DNA of 64,000 nucleotides, taken from NCBI RefSeq assembly GCF_001545035.1, contig NZ_FCOJ02000036.1, positions 1 to 64,000 on the forward strand, given 5' to 3'. The position numbers were made by a program, and so were the translations under genes. Position 1 is the first letter of the stretch. Every line of letters starts with the position of its first letter. The DNA is from Caballeronia glebae (lineage in GTDB: Bacteria > Pseudomonadota > Gammaproteobacteria > Burkholderiales > Burkholderiaceae). Below are positions 7,974 to 16,591 of this stretch, in pieces. Below the pieces are notes generated by a model. The model had not been told where the DNA came from. It saw nothing but the letters and a program-made list of their open reading frames with translations, and did not search any database.

Positions 7974-9182
7974 ATGAAAAAGACTCTGACGGCTCTGGCG
8001 TTGTCGCTGTCGCTCGCTTCCCCGCTCGCGTTCGCATTGCCGACCGCGCAGCAGGTCGAGCAGTCGATGACGCAGGGCAACTGGCAACAGGCCGACTCGC
8101 AACTGAGCGAAGTGCTCGGCGCGCATCCGAAGAACGCGCACGCGCACTATCTCTACGCGCAGGTTCTCGACCGCGAAGGCCGTTATAGCGACGCCCTTTC
8201 GCATCTGCAGCAGGCGAAAGCGCTCGATCCCGCGTTGAGTTTCACCGATCCGTCGCGCTTCGCGGCAACGCAGGCCCGCATTCAGGCCGACGCGACGCGC
8301 GCGAGCATCTCGCCACGGTCGGAGAACAGTGCGAACACGTCCAGCGCGCGCAACCCCTTTAATCAGGATCAGGCGGCCGCCGCGCCGCAAAAGCACGGCA
8401 TCGGCATGGGCGCGTGGATCGGATTCGCGGTTCTGATCGCGGCGATCGCGCTCGTGCTGCGCTGGGGCCTGCGTCGGGCGCGCACTCGCGACGACGGTCA
8501 AGCCGAGAACGATCGCCGCACGCAGATGAAGCGCGCGACCGAACTGCTTAACGACGTGCGCACGCTCAAGCTCGACGTGCGGCTCTCCACCGCGCCGGGT
8601 CACGAAGCGCTGCTGAAAGACGTCGAAGGCGCGGAAACGCAGTTGCGCGAGATGGTCGAATCGCTGTCGAACTCGCAGAATCCTGTGCCGCCGTATGCGA
8701 TCGAAGACCTGGAGAATCAGGTCGCGAGCCTGAAGGCGCGCGCCGAGGGCCGGCCCGATCCGAACGCGGCGAACAACGCGCAAGCGGGCGCGCCGAACGG
8801 CTCGCCGTATGCGCAGGAAGCCGAGCGCTTCGGACGTGGCCAGCAACAATATCCGCCGCAAGGGCCCTATCCACCGCAGCAGGGGCAGCAGCCGCCTGTC
8901 ATCATTCAGCAAGGCGGCGGCGGGTTCGGTGGCGGCATGGGCGGGCTTCTCACCGGCGTGCTGCTGGGCGAGGCGCTGTCGCATGGGCGCGATCGTGTGA
9001 TCGAGCGCGACGTACCCGTCGATCGTCCGCAGCAGAACGACAACGGCGGCCTCGACTTCGGCAATAACAATGGCGGCGGCCTCGATCTGGGCAGCGGCTC
9101 GAACGACTGGAACGACGGCGGCGGAGGTGGCGGCGGCGGACTCGACCTCGGCAGCAACGACGACAGTTGGCGCGATTCCTGA
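7974..9182 (+). CDS. TPR membrane protein with glycine-rich C terminus
   Basis: A 402-residue protein of unknown specific role. The start at 7974 gives the signal peptide MKKTLTALALSLSLASPLAFA. Residues 30-95 form about two TPR helical pairs (GNWQQADSQL, then GRYSDALSHLQQAKALDP). A Ser/Asn/Ala linker leads to one membrane helix at 146-163, then a basic stop RRARTRDD. Residues 185-270 are helical and charged, 290-325 rich in P, Q and G, 326-345 glycine-rich (GGGFGGGMGG), and the end has repeated GGLDLG/GGLDFG. The TPRs would face the periplasm. Co-orientation with pspA suggests envelope stress or membrane quality control; this is inference. Confidence 0.75.
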   Translation: MKKTLTALALSLSLASPLAFALPTAQQVEQSMTQGNWQQADSQLSEVLGAHPKNAHAHYLYAQVLDREGRYSDALSHLQQAKALDPALSFTDPSRFAATQARIQADATRASISPRSENSANTSSARNPFNQDQAAAAPQKHGIGMGAWIGFAVLIAAIALVLRWGLRRARTRDDGQAENDRRTQMKRATELLNDVRTLKLDVRLSTAPGHEALLKDVEGAETQLREMVESLSNSQNPVPPYAIEDLENQVASLKARAEGRPDPNAANNAQAGAPNGSPYAQEAERFGRGQQQYPPQGPYPPQQGQQPPVIIQQGGGGFGGGMGGLLTGVLLGEALSHGRDRVIERDVPVDRPQQNDNGGLDFGNNNGGGLDLGSGSNDWNDGGGGGGGGLDLGSNDDSWRDS

Positions 9183-9207
9183 TCTGCTTTCTTGATCCGC
9201 TCACGCA

Positions 9208-9246
9208 CGAAAAGGGGCTCCGCTTGCGCGGGGCCCTTTTCGTTTC
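9208..9246 (+). terminator. Terminator after the TPR gene
   Basis: AAAAGGGGC and GCCCTTTT flank a G+C-rich hairpin (CCGC-TTGC-GCGG) 26 bases after the stop, continuing CGTTTC. It ends the rightward pspA-TPR transcript. Confidence 0.75.
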
Positions 9247-9265
9247 GGCGTGAGGAATCAGCGCA

Positions 9266-9385
9266 TCAGCCGCCGCCGAGAAAGCGCAACAATCCCCATA
9301 GGAATTTAAAAAAGCCGATGATGAATTCCCAGATGCGTTCGAGGTGATCCCAGCTCGCGACGCGCAGGATGGCATGCAGGATCAT
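9266..9385 (-). CDS. Possible 39-residue membrane peptide
   Basis: A short frame absent from a standard length cut-off. It reads MILHAILRVASWDHLERIWE, then FIIGFFKFLWGLLRFLGGG and a stop. The second half is a strongly hydrophobic or amphipathic helix with aromatic and basic residues, ending in three glycines. It sits between the TPR terminator and the glgX terminator, so it would need its own promoter. No good ribosome site is visible and an in-frame stop lies upstream. Composition is unusually biased for a chance frame in DNA of this GC content, but coding is unproven. Confidence 0.4.
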   Translation of the reverse strand: MILHAILRVASWDHLERIWEFIIGFFKFLWGLLRFLGGG

Positions 9386-9445
9386 GCCGTCGGCGCCGCG
9401 CGGCCTTCGGCAGGCGCGCGGTCATGCTTGAAAGAATCGACCATC

Positions 9446-9474
9446 ATGAAAAAAGAAGGCGGCTCGCGCCGCCT
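9446..9474 (-). terminator. Terminator of glgX
   Basis: On the minus strand GGCGGC-GCGA-GCCGCC is followed by TTCTTTTTT, about 60 bases past the glgX stop. Confidence 0.8.
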
Positions 9475-9535
9475 CCTGTCGCTATGCAAAAATCGCATGA
9501 TAACCGGTCGCGAATCGCGTCCGTAAAAGCGCCAC

Positions 9536-11746
9536 TCAACCCTCCGTTTTTTTCTCTTCGCTTTCAGGCGGCACTTCGTCCGTCAGCGCCTCTTCCAGTC
9601 GCTTGAACATGCGCTTCGTCACGCCGCGCGGCTGAAGCGCGAACAACAGCAGCGAGCGGCCCGTCACCTGATACACCTCGTCCGAGCCGAATTCAGGCAA
9701 TTCCTCGCGGATCGGCGCATTCGTATCGATGAGGCAGATCCATTCGTCGGGGCCAGGAATATCGGGCAGCGTGAAATCTACGACATCGTGATACGCGTTC
9801 ACGATAAGCAGCAGCGTCGCATCCGATGCCGGCCTGCGGATGCCCGTGGCCTGCGCGCGCCCGTCCATCACGACGCCGAAGCAGCGCATGTTCGGATCGT
9901 CCCATTGCTCCTGCGTGAGTTCGTCGCCGGTCGTGCCGAGCCATCTGACGTCGGCGAGCTGCAAGTCGTCGTTGTACTCGCCCGTGAGAAAACGCTGGCG
10001 CCGCAGTACCGGCAGCGTGTGACGCAGCGTCGTCAGCTTGCGTACGAACTCGTTGAGCGCGTGGCCATCTTCGTCGATGTCCCAGTTCACCCAGCTGATG
10101 TCGTCGTCCTGGCAATACGCGTTGTTGTTGCCCTTCTGCGTGCGGCCGAACTCGTCGCCCGCGAGCAGCATCGGCGTGCCTTGCGAGAACAGCAGCGTCG
10201 CGAGCATATTGCGCTTCTGGCGCTCGCGCAGCGCGCGGATCTCCATGTCGTCGGTCGGACCTTCGGCGCCGCAGTTCCACGACTTGTTGTCCGAATGGCC
10301 GTCGTTGTTGTCCTCGCCGTTCGCCTCGTTGTGCTTCTCGTTGTACGAGACGAGATCGTTCAGCGTGAAGCCGTCGTGCGCGGTGATGAAATTCACGCTC
10401 GCCCACGGCCGGCGTCCGCGCTTGTTGAACTTGTCGCCCGACGCGGTGATGCGCTTCGCGAGCTCCGGCGACACGCCTTCGTCGCCCTTCCAGAACTCGC
10501 GCACGGTGTCCCGATAGCGGTCGTTCCATTCCGCCCAGCCCGGCGGAAAACCGCCGACCTGATAGCCGCCCGGACCGCAATCCCACGGCTCCGCGATCAG
10601 TTTCACGCTGGAAAGAATCGGGTCCTGGCGGCAGCTATCGAGAAAGCCGCCGCCTTCGTCGAAGCCGTAGGGCTCGCGGCCGAGAATCGTCGCGAGATCG
10701 AAGCGAAAGCCATCCACGTTCATCTCCGTCACCCAGTAGCGCAGGCTGTCGGTGACCATCTGCAGCACGCGGGGATGCGAAAGATTGAGCGTATTGCCTG
10801 TGCCGGTATCGTTGATGTAGTAGCGCGATTCTTCCGGCATCAGCCGGTAGTACGACGCATTGTCGATACCGCGAAAAGATAGCGTCGGCCCGCGCTCGTT
10901 GCCCTCTGCCGTGTGGTTATACACGACGTCGAGGATCACTTCGAGGCCGGCCTCGTGCAGCCGGTCGACCATCTCCTTGAACTCGGCGATGACGCCCGCC
11001 CCGCGCGCGAAATAGCGCGGATCGGCGGCGAAGAAGCCGATCGTGTTGTAGCCCCAGTAGTTCGTGAGGCCCTTGTCGAGCAGGTAGCTGTCGTTGACGA
11101 ACGCGTGGATCGGCAACAGTTCGACCGACGTCACGCCCAGGCTCTTGATGTGCTCGACCACCTCCTTCTGCCCGAGGCCTTCGAAGGTGCCGCGCATGTG
11201 CTCCGGAATCGCCGGATGCAGCTTCGTGTAGCCGCGCACGTGCGTCTCGTAGAAGATCGTGTGCTCCCACGGCACGCGCACGCGCGTCGCGTGCGTCCAT
11301 GTGAAAGTCTGATCGACGACCTGGCACTTCTGCGCGAAGGGCGCGCTGTCGCGTTCGTCGAACGTGAGATCGTCGCCTTCGGCGTCGAGCGTATAGCCGA
11401 ACAGCGCCGGGTCCCACTTCTGCGTGCCAACGTGCGCCTTCGCGTACGGATCGAGCAGCAGCTTGTTCGGATTGAAGCGATGCCCGGCTTCCGGCTCGTA
11501 AGGTCCGTGCACGCGATAGCCGTAGACCGCGCCCGGTTCGAGGCCCTGCACGTAGACGTGCCAGACTTCGTCGGTATATTCGGGCAGTTCGATGCGATTC
11601 GTTTCCTGTTCGCCCTTTTCGTCGAAGAGACAGAGTTCGACCTTGGTCGCGTTCGCGGAAAACAGCGCGAAATTCACGCCCTTTCCGTCCCAGGTCGCGC
11701 CGAGCGGAAACGGGGAGCCTTCGGCAATGCGGAGTTCGTTCGGCAT
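9536..11746 (-). CDS. glgX: Glycogen debranching enzyme GlgX (GH13)
   Basis: A 736-residue cytoplasmic isoamylase-type enzyme that hydrolyses alpha-1,6 branches of glycogen limit dextrin. The start at 11746 gives MPNELRIAEGSPFPLGATW, the family start; longer upstream frames are ignored. Residues 10-100 are a CBM48-type domain. The GH13 barrel shows DVVYNHTAEG (273-282), GFRFDLATILG with nucleophile Asp350, LIAEPWD with acid/base Glu386, and FITAHDGFTL near 458. All catalytic residues are present. The usual glgB, glgA or treS neighbours are missing: the gene stands alone, opposite a DUF2252 gene. Confidence 0.93.
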   Translation of the reverse strand: MPNELRIAEGSPFPLGATWDGKGVNFALFSANATKVELCLFDEKGEQETNRIELPEYTDEVWHVYVQGLEPGAVYGYRVHGPYEPEAGHRFNPNKLLLDPYAKAHVGTQKWDPALFGYTLDAEGDDLTFDERDSAPFAQKCQVVDQTFTWTHATRVRVPWEHTIFYETHVRGYTKLHPAIPEHMRGTFEGLGQKEVVEHIKSLGVTSVELLPIHAFVNDSYLLDKGLTNYWGYNTIGFFAADPRYFARGAGVIAEFKEMVDRLHEAGLEVILDVVYNHTAEGNERGPTLSFRGIDNASYYRLMPEESRYYINDTGTGNTLNLSHPRVLQMVTDSLRYWVTEMNVDGFRFDLATILGREPYGFDEGGGFLDSCRQDPILSSVKLIAEPWDCGPGGYQVGGFPPGWAEWNDRYRDTVREFWKGDEGVSPELAKRITASGDKFNKRGRRPWASVNFITAHDGFTLNDLVSYNEKHNEANGEDNNDGHSDNKSWNCGAEGPTDDMEIRALRERQKRNMLATLLFSQGTPMLLAGDEFGRTQKGNNNAYCQDDDISWVNWDIDEDGHALNEFVRKLTTLRHTLPVLRRQRFLTGEYNDDLQLADVRWLGTTGDELTQEQWDDPNMRCFGVVMDGRAQATGIRRPASDATLLLIVNAYHDVVDFTLPDIPGPDEWICLIDTNAPIREELPEFGSDEVYQVTGRSLLLFALQPRGVTKRMFKRLEEALTDEVPPESEEKKTEG

Positions 11747-12014
11747 GAGATGATGTGTTCGAAAGATTGACGCGTGGTGCGTCGGGGCCATGCGTTGGCA
11801 TTGCGGGGCGTCAAGCGGTTCGTAAGGAGCATATCCCGTGCCCGCGCCGTGTTCCCGCGCGCGGCTTGCTTCATGCGGCCCGCGCCTTTGCAACCGGCGC
11901 GCGTTATGCCCGCGTCATGCGCTGCGCGTGTAAAACCTTCCCGTCGGGAGCGCCGAATGCTTTGCGTTCGACGAACGCTCGACACGCCCTCTCATCGCCG
12001 AAGGAGAACACGCC

Positions 12015-13400
12015 TTGTCCACGCACCCCGCTTCCGCCTCGACGAACCTCCAGTTCAACGGCACGGCCGAGCAAAGCCGCGCCGCGGGCCGGTCGCTGCG
12101 CGACGCCGTTTCGTTCGACGCACACGGCGCATGGTCGCCCGAGCGCGATCGGCCCGATCCAGTCGACCGCGTGCTCGCGGGCAACGCGGGCCGGCAGGAG
12201 CGGCTCATCCCGCTGCGCATGAAGCGCATGGCCGAATCCCCGTTCGCGTTCCTGCGCGGCTCCGCGACCGTGATGGCGTGGGATCTGGCGAAATCGCCTT
12301 CGATCGGCCACAACGTGATCATCGACGGCGACGCGCACGTCAATAATTTCGGCCTGTTTCGCACGCCGCGCCAGGACGTCGTGTTCGATCTGAACGATTT
12401 TGATGAAACACTCGTCGGCCCTTGGGAATGGGATCTGAAACGCCTGAGCGCGAGCATCAACGTTGCGGCGCGCGAAAACGGCGTCGACGCGGCCGGGCGC
12501 GAAAGCGCCGTGCGCTCGTCGTGCGCCGCGTATCGCACGACGATGGGCGGGCTCTGGCAAGTGAGCCCCTACGACCTCTGGCAGATGCGCTCTTATGCGA
12601 GCGCGCTGCACATGGACGCGCCGACCAAACTCGACGCCGACGAGAAAGCGACCATCGAAAAAACCGTCGAGCGCGCGATGAAGCGCTCGCACGCGACGAT
12701 GCTCGCGAAGATCGCGGAACCCGTCGGCAAGAGCTTTCGCTTCAAAGTCGATCCACCGATCCTGACCGCGCTCGACGCCGCCGAGAAAAATAATGTGATC
12801 GATGGCCTGAAGGCTTATCGACAGACCCTCGCGGGCGAATGGCGCATGATGCTGGAGCGCTACGACGTCGTGGATGTCGCGCATCGCGTCGTCGGCGTGG
12901 GCAGCGTCGGCACGCGCGCGTATCTCGTGCTGATGCTCGGCCGCGCGCTCGGCGATCCGCTTTTCATTCAAGTGAAGGAAGGCATCGTGCCCGCCGCCGC
13001 GCCCTTCGTGCCGCCGCTGGAAGAGCCGTATCGTCATCAGGGACGGCGTGTCGTGCATGGGCAGCGTCTCTTGCAAAGCTCGTCGGATGCGCTGCTCGGC
13101 TGGACCACCATCTCCGGCCGCGATTTCTACGTACGGCAGATGAAACAGATCCGCGGCTCGATTCCCGTCGACTGGCTGCACGGCGCGACCTTCGACTTCT
13201 ACGCGTGGTGTCTCGGTCTCCTGCTCGCCCGCGCCCACGCGCGCACCGGCGACGCCGCGCTCATCGCGGGATACTGCGGCAACTCGGACCGGCTCGACGC
13301 GGCCTACGCCATGTGGGCCGAGCGCTACGGCGCGCAGACGGTCGCGGATCACGCGGCCTTTTGCGCGGCGATCAGCGTGGGACGCGTGCCGTCCGCCTGA
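12015..13400 (+). CDS. DUF2252 family protein
   Basis: A 461-residue protein. Translation probably starts at a TTG preceded by GAAGGAGAACACGCC, a strong ribosome site; no better ATG lies nearby. The sequence matches DUF2252: KRMAESPFAFLRGSA, then GDAHVNNFG and DLNDFDETLVGPWEWDLKRL. The GDxHxxNFG and D-N-DFDE motifs resemble the catalytic loop and metal motif of aminoglycoside-phosphotransferase-like kinases, so a small-molecule kinase is plausible. The substrate is unknown. It faces glgX across 268 bp; a shared role in carbon storage is only a guess. No signal peptide or membrane segment is seen. Confidence 0.85.
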   Translation: MSTHPASASTNLQFNGTAEQSRAAGRSLRDAVSFDAHGAWSPERDRPDPVDRVLAGNAGRQERLIPLRMKRMAESPFAFLRGSATVMAWDLAKSPSIGHNVIIDGDAHVNNFGLFRTPRQDVVFDLNDFDETLVGPWEWDLKRLSASINVAARENGVDAAGRESAVRSSCAAYRTTMGGLWQVSPYDLWQMRSYASALHMDAPTKLDADEKATIEKTVERAMKRSHATMLAKIAEPVGKSFRFKVDPPILTALDAAEKNNVIDGLKAYRQTLAGEWRMMLERYDVVDVAHRVVGVGSVGTRAYLVLMLGRALGDPLFIQVKEGIVPAAAPFVPPLEEPYRHQGRRVVHGQRLLQSSSDALLGWTTISGRDFYVRQMKQIRGSIPVDWLHGATFDFYAWCLGLLLARAHARTGDAALIAGYCGNSDRLDAAYAMWAERYGAQTVADHAAFCAAISVGRVPSA

Positions 13401-13462
13401 CCGCGATTTTCGGCGCGCGCGCGATTCGCAATCGAATTGACTATCATTGACGGTACCCGTAA

Positions 13463-13488
13463 CGAAACGCACCTCGTCTGGCGTTTCG
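13463..13488. repeat. Hairpin between the DUF2252 gene and mscL
   Basis: CGAAACGC and GCGTTTCG form a perfect 8-bp stem with a 10-base loop, 62 bases after the DUF2252 stop and 77 before mscL. No T-run follows, so it could be a weak terminator or a structure in the mscL leader. Confidence 0.45.
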
Positions 13489-13565
13489 GGCGGGACTCAA
13501 TGGCATAGCCCTTGCTGCCGCTTTGGCCCGCACAACCGTTTAAATCGAACTGGAGGAAGCCGCGC

Positions 13566-14009
13566 ATGAGCATGATTGACGAATTCAAGAACTTCGCCCT
13601 GAAGGGCAACGTCATGGACCTCGCGGTCGGTGTCATCATCGGCGGCGCATTCTCGACGATCGTGAATTCCATCGTGAAGGATCTGATCATGCCGGTGGTC
13701 GGTCTGGCTACCGGCGGCCTCGACTTTTCAAACTTGTTCGTCCGGCTCGGACACATACCGCCCACCTTCAAAGGCAATCCCGATTCGTACAAAGACTTGC
13801 AGACCGCGGGCGTGGCCGTGTTCGGCTACGGCTCGTTCATCACCACGCTGATCAACTTCATCATTCTCGCGTTCATCATCTTTCTGATGGTCAAGTTCAT
13901 CAACAATCTGCGCAAGCCGGCCGAAGCCGCTCCGCCGCCCGCAACGCCCGAAGACGTGTTGCTGCTGCGCGAGATTCGCGACGAACTCAGGAATCCGCCG
14001 CGCGTCTAG
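13566..14009 (+). CDS. mscL: Large-conductance mechanosensitive channel MscL
   Basis: A 147-residue inner-membrane channel, forming a pentamer that opens under membrane tension and releases solutes on hypo-osmotic shock. The start at 13566 follows TGGAGGAAGCCGCGC. The N-terminal amphipathic helix MSMIDEFKNFALKGNVMDLAVGV runs into TM1 (16-45, including GVIIGGAFSTIV). A periplasmic loop follows, then TM2 (about 80-105, GSFITTLINFIILAFIIFL), the KFINNLRK basic cluster, and a cytoplasmic helical tail ending LLREIRDEL. Length and motifs are standard. It appears monocistronic. Confidence 0.97.
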   Translation: MSMIDEFKNFALKGNVMDLAVGVIIGGAFSTIVNSIVKDLIMPVVGLATGGLDFSNLFVRLGHIPPTFKGNPDSYKDLQTAGVAVFGYGSFITTLINFIILAFIIFLMVKFINNLRKPAEAAPPPATPEDVLLLREIRDELRNPPRV

Positions 14010-14377
14010 CCGGACAAACCCTCTTGTATCGAGGCGGAACCCGCGCGGCGCGGGCGGGTCCGTCTGCTTGGCCACCCTGTCCGCTTGGTGCGCCCACCCG
14101 CTTTTTTCTTTACGAAAGCTGTTCGCGTGGGGTGCAGCAGGACTATTATTGAGATAGATGCTCTGAGGGAAGCCAAGCGGGCCGCCAAACGGTCGTCGGC
14201 ACGAATCGTGCGCCAGCAAACGAGCACCGGCCGCTGCCGGGGCCGGGAACGAATGGCCCGATTCACCGTGACCTAATCACATCGATGCGCTATAAAAGAT
14301 CGACGTGCGGCGCGCAAGACGGGAGTGGCCGCATGAGGACGCTGCGTTTCTTGCAATTCTTTTTCAGGCGAGTTTTT
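14010..14377. other. Intergenic region after mscL
   Basis: No gene is supported. An imperfect hairpin at 14036-14061 (GGAACCCGC against GGCGGGTCC) may end the mscL transcript but lacks a T-run. The last part holds the leader of the next gene, including an in-frame ATG at 14285 judged too far upstream. Confidence 0.45.
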
Positions 14378-14824
14378 ATGTCCTTCCCGAAAAAGCGTAA
14401 GCGCGTGAAGGCCGATGGCGACGAGTCTTTTCTCGCCGTGCTGCGGCATTTCAAGCCATTTGGTCAGCTAGACACGAAGATCGCCAGGGCTCGCGCCCAG
14501 GATGAACCGGTGCTCTATGCGCATGTTCTGCCGGGACTCGATGTCCTTCTGTGCAGCGTGCGCGGCGCTCAGCCGCCGTATCCGGCCATCGACGAGCTAC
14601 ACAGGCGTTGTGTCGAATCGATCACCAATGCGCTCGAACAACCGCTCGACGGACTCGAAAACGGCGGTTACTGGTACGAGGCGAACGGCTTCGGTTTTCT
14701 CGTGTTCGCGAGCCGCGCCCGCGCCCAGATTCTGAGCGAATTCGGCGCGACGGTCTCGGCGCGCAGGCGTCGGGGCACGCGTCGCCAGGACGCGGGCGAT
14801 GCCGCCTCGCGACCGCTGCGTTGA
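14378..14824 (+). CDS. Hypothetical protein, unrecognised
   Basis: A 148-residue protein I do not recognise. The start at 14378 (MSFPKKRKRVKADGDE) follows AGGCGAG; an ATG at 14285 would add 31 residues that look like leader DNA. The N terminus is strongly basic. The middle (SFLAVLRHFKPFGQLDTKIA, HVLPGLDVLLCSV, ENGGYWYEANGFGFLVFAS) looks like a compact alpha/beta domain, and the end is arginine-rich (SARRRRGTRRQ). No signal peptide or membrane helix is present. It sits alone between mscL and dodecin, followed by a large G+C hairpin. Confidence 0.6.
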   Translation: MSFPKKRKRVKADGDESFLAVLRHFKPFGQLDTKIARARAQDEPVLYAHVLPGLDVLLCSVRGAQPPYPAIDELHRRCVESITNALEQPLDGLENGGYWYEANGFGFLVFASRARAQILSEFGATVSARRRRGTRRQDAGDAASRPLR

Positions 14825-14859
14825 ACCTGCTCTGAGCTTTCCTGTTTCTCTCCGATACG

Positions 14860-14887
14860 CGCGGGGCCTCGTCGACGAGGCCCCGCG
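14860..14887 (+). terminator. 28-bp perfect palindrome, possible terminator
   Basis: CGCGGGGCCTCG-TCGA-CGAGGCCCCGCG is self-complementary throughout, 35 bases after the unknown gene. It is followed by TGTCGTTG, not a T-run, so an intrinsic terminator is only possible. Confidence 0.45.
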
Positions 14888-15096
14888 TGTCGTTGATCGC
14901 CGTCGCTCGCCGTCGCGGGCGCTTCGCGCAAACCCCCACTACTCCCGCACGCGTTCCTGTTCTTTAATGGAAGCCACGCGCGAAAGCGTGATGGCGCGTG
15001 CCTTGCTGCATCGGTATTGCAAGCTTCCCGCGGCGTCACGCGTCGCTTCGCTCGAACCGATTCATCATGCCCTGAAGGGACTACAAGGAGAACACC

Positions 15097-15303
15097 ATGT
15101 CGGAACACGTCTACAAGCAGATCGAACTGACCGGCTCGTCAGCGCAATCGAGCGACGACGCCGTGCGCGTCGCACTGGAGAAGGCGTCGAAAACGCTGCG
15201 CAACATGCACTGGTTCGAAGTGGTGGAGACACGCGGGCACATCGAGGACGGCAAGGTCCTGCACTGGCAGGTGACGATCAAGGTGGGACTGCGTATCGAT
15301 TGA
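15097..15303 (+). CDS. Dodecin, flavin-binding storage protein
   Basis: A 68-residue protein of exact dodecin length. It is preceded by AAGGAGAACACC. The fold is beta-alpha-beta-beta: HVYKQIELTGSS, a helix with DDAVRVALEKASKT, then MHWFEVVETRGHI and LHWQVTIKVGLRID. The Trp in HWFEV is the residue that stacks on flavin in dodecins, and EVVETRGHIEDGKV matches the family core. Twelve subunits form a hollow sphere that binds flavins, or CoA in some bacteria, as a cytoplasmic buffer. It is monocistronic with a shared terminator downstream. Confidence 0.93.
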   Translation: MSEHVYKQIELTGSSAQSSDDAVRVALEKASKTLRNMHWFEVVETRGHIEDGKVLHWQVTIKVGLRID

Positions 15304-15337
15304 TGCGCTTTCATCGATACGCTCTTTCCATCGCATG

Positions 15338-15380
15338 AAAAAAACCGCGCTTCGTGTCGCCACGAAACGCGGTTTCTCTT
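15338..15380 (-). terminator. Bidirectional terminator between dodecin and the BMP gene
   Basis: AAACCGCG and CGCGGTTT flank TCGTG/CACGA with loop TCGC. On the minus strand it is followed by seven T, a strong end for the BMP operon; on the plus strand TTTCTCTTT follows. Confidence 0.85.
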
Positions 15381-15403
15381 TGCGATGAGCGAGGAACGCG
15401 TGC

Positions 15404-16489
15404 TTACTTCGGCAGCGATCCGTCGACGCCCTCGACGTACCAGTTGATGCGCTGCAGTTCCGGATCGGACAGCGTCTTGCCGGCCGGCACCTTCTCCGCG
15501 CCCGACTGATCCTTGATCGGGCCGCTGAACACGTCCCACTTGCCCGTGTGCAGTTCGTCACGCTTGGCCGCGACCGCCTGCACCGCCTTCGCGGGAATCG
15601 CGCCGGTATTCAGGTCTTCGAGATCCACGGCCTTCTGCGGAATGCCGAGCCACACCGGATCGTTCTTCCATTTGCCGTCGAGCACTTGCTGGATCACCGT
15701 GTTGTAGTACACGCCCCAGTGCGCGACCACCGAGCCCAGGTGCGCGCTCGGGCCGAACTTCTTCATGTTCGAATCCCAGCCGAACGCGAACACTTTCTTT
15801 TCGGCGGCGGTGTTGAGCGTCGCGTTGGAGTCGGTGTTCTGCAGCAGCACGTCCGCGCCCTGGCCGATCAGCGTTTCAGCCGCCTGCTTCTCCTTGCCCG
15901 GATCGAACCAGCTGTTGATCCAGATGACCTTCGTGTGGACCTTGGGGTTCACGGAACGCGCGCCCATTGTGTAGGCGTTGATGTTGCGCACCACTTCCGG
16001 AATCGGCACCGAGGCGACGAAGCCCAGTGTGTTGGTCTTCGTCACATAGCCCGCCGCGACGCCCGCCAGATACGCGCCCTGATACATGCGCACGTCATAC
16101 GTGCCGAAGTTCTTCGCCTTTTTGAAGCCCGTGGCCGTCAGGAAGACGGTGTCCGAAAAGTCCTTCGCGACCTTCAACGCGAAATCCTGATAGCCGAAAC
16201 TCGTGGCGAAGATGATCTTGTTGCCCTTGTTCGCGAGATCGCGGAACACGCGTTCCGAGTCCGCGGATTCCGGCACGTTCTCCACGCGCGTGATCTTGAT
16301 CTTGCTGCCGTATTTCGCTTCGGCCTCCTTGCTGCCGGCGTCGTGCGCGAAGGTCCAGCCCGCATCGCCCGGATTGCCGAGATAGACGAACGCGACGCCC
16401 GGCGCGTCCGCCGCCTGCGCGCTCAATGCCGCGACGGTGGCGGACAGTGCGACCGTCGCGGTGAGCGCCTTCAGCCATGGTTTATTCAT
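15404..16489 (-). CDS. BMP-family ABC substrate-binding protein (nucleoside/purine type)
   Basis: A 361-residue secreted receptor. Residues 1-26 are a cleavable signal peptide (ending SAQA) with no lipobox. The mature part begins PGVAFVYLGNPGDAGWTFAHDAG, the first strand and ligand loop of PnrA/Med-like BMP proteins. IIFATSFGYQDFAL and NTDSNATLNTA are further domain marks. Known relatives bind purine nucleosides or nucleobases. It is the last gene of a four-gene transporter operon, 102 bp after the second permease. Linkage to a LysR gene and an oxopurine deaminase supports a purine ligand, but this is not proven. Confidence 0.88.
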   Translation of the reverse strand: MNKPWLKALTATVALSATVAALSAQAADAPGVAFVYLGNPGDAGWTFAHDAGSKEAEAKYGSKIKITRVENVPESADSERVFRDLANKGNKIIFATSFGYQDFALKVAKDFSDTVFLTATGFKKAKNFGTYDVRMYQGAYLAGVAAGYVTKTNTLGFVASVPIPEVVRNINAYTMGARSVNPKVHTKVIWINSWFDPGKEKQAAETLIGQGADVLLQNTDSNATLNTAAEKKVFAFGWDSNMKKFGPSAHLGSVVAHWGVYYNTVIQQVLDGKWKNDPVWLGIPQKAVDLEDLNTGAIPAKAVQAVAAKRDELHTGKWDVFSGPIKDQSGAEKVPAGKTLSDPELQRINWYVEGVDGSLPK

Positions 16490-16591
16490 TCTGATTCTCC
16501 TGGTCGATGTTGTCGGTGAAACGGTTTGCTAGGGTCTTTGTGGCCGGTCAAAACGTAGACGCAACGGCGATGCCGCGCGAAAACAGCGGCA

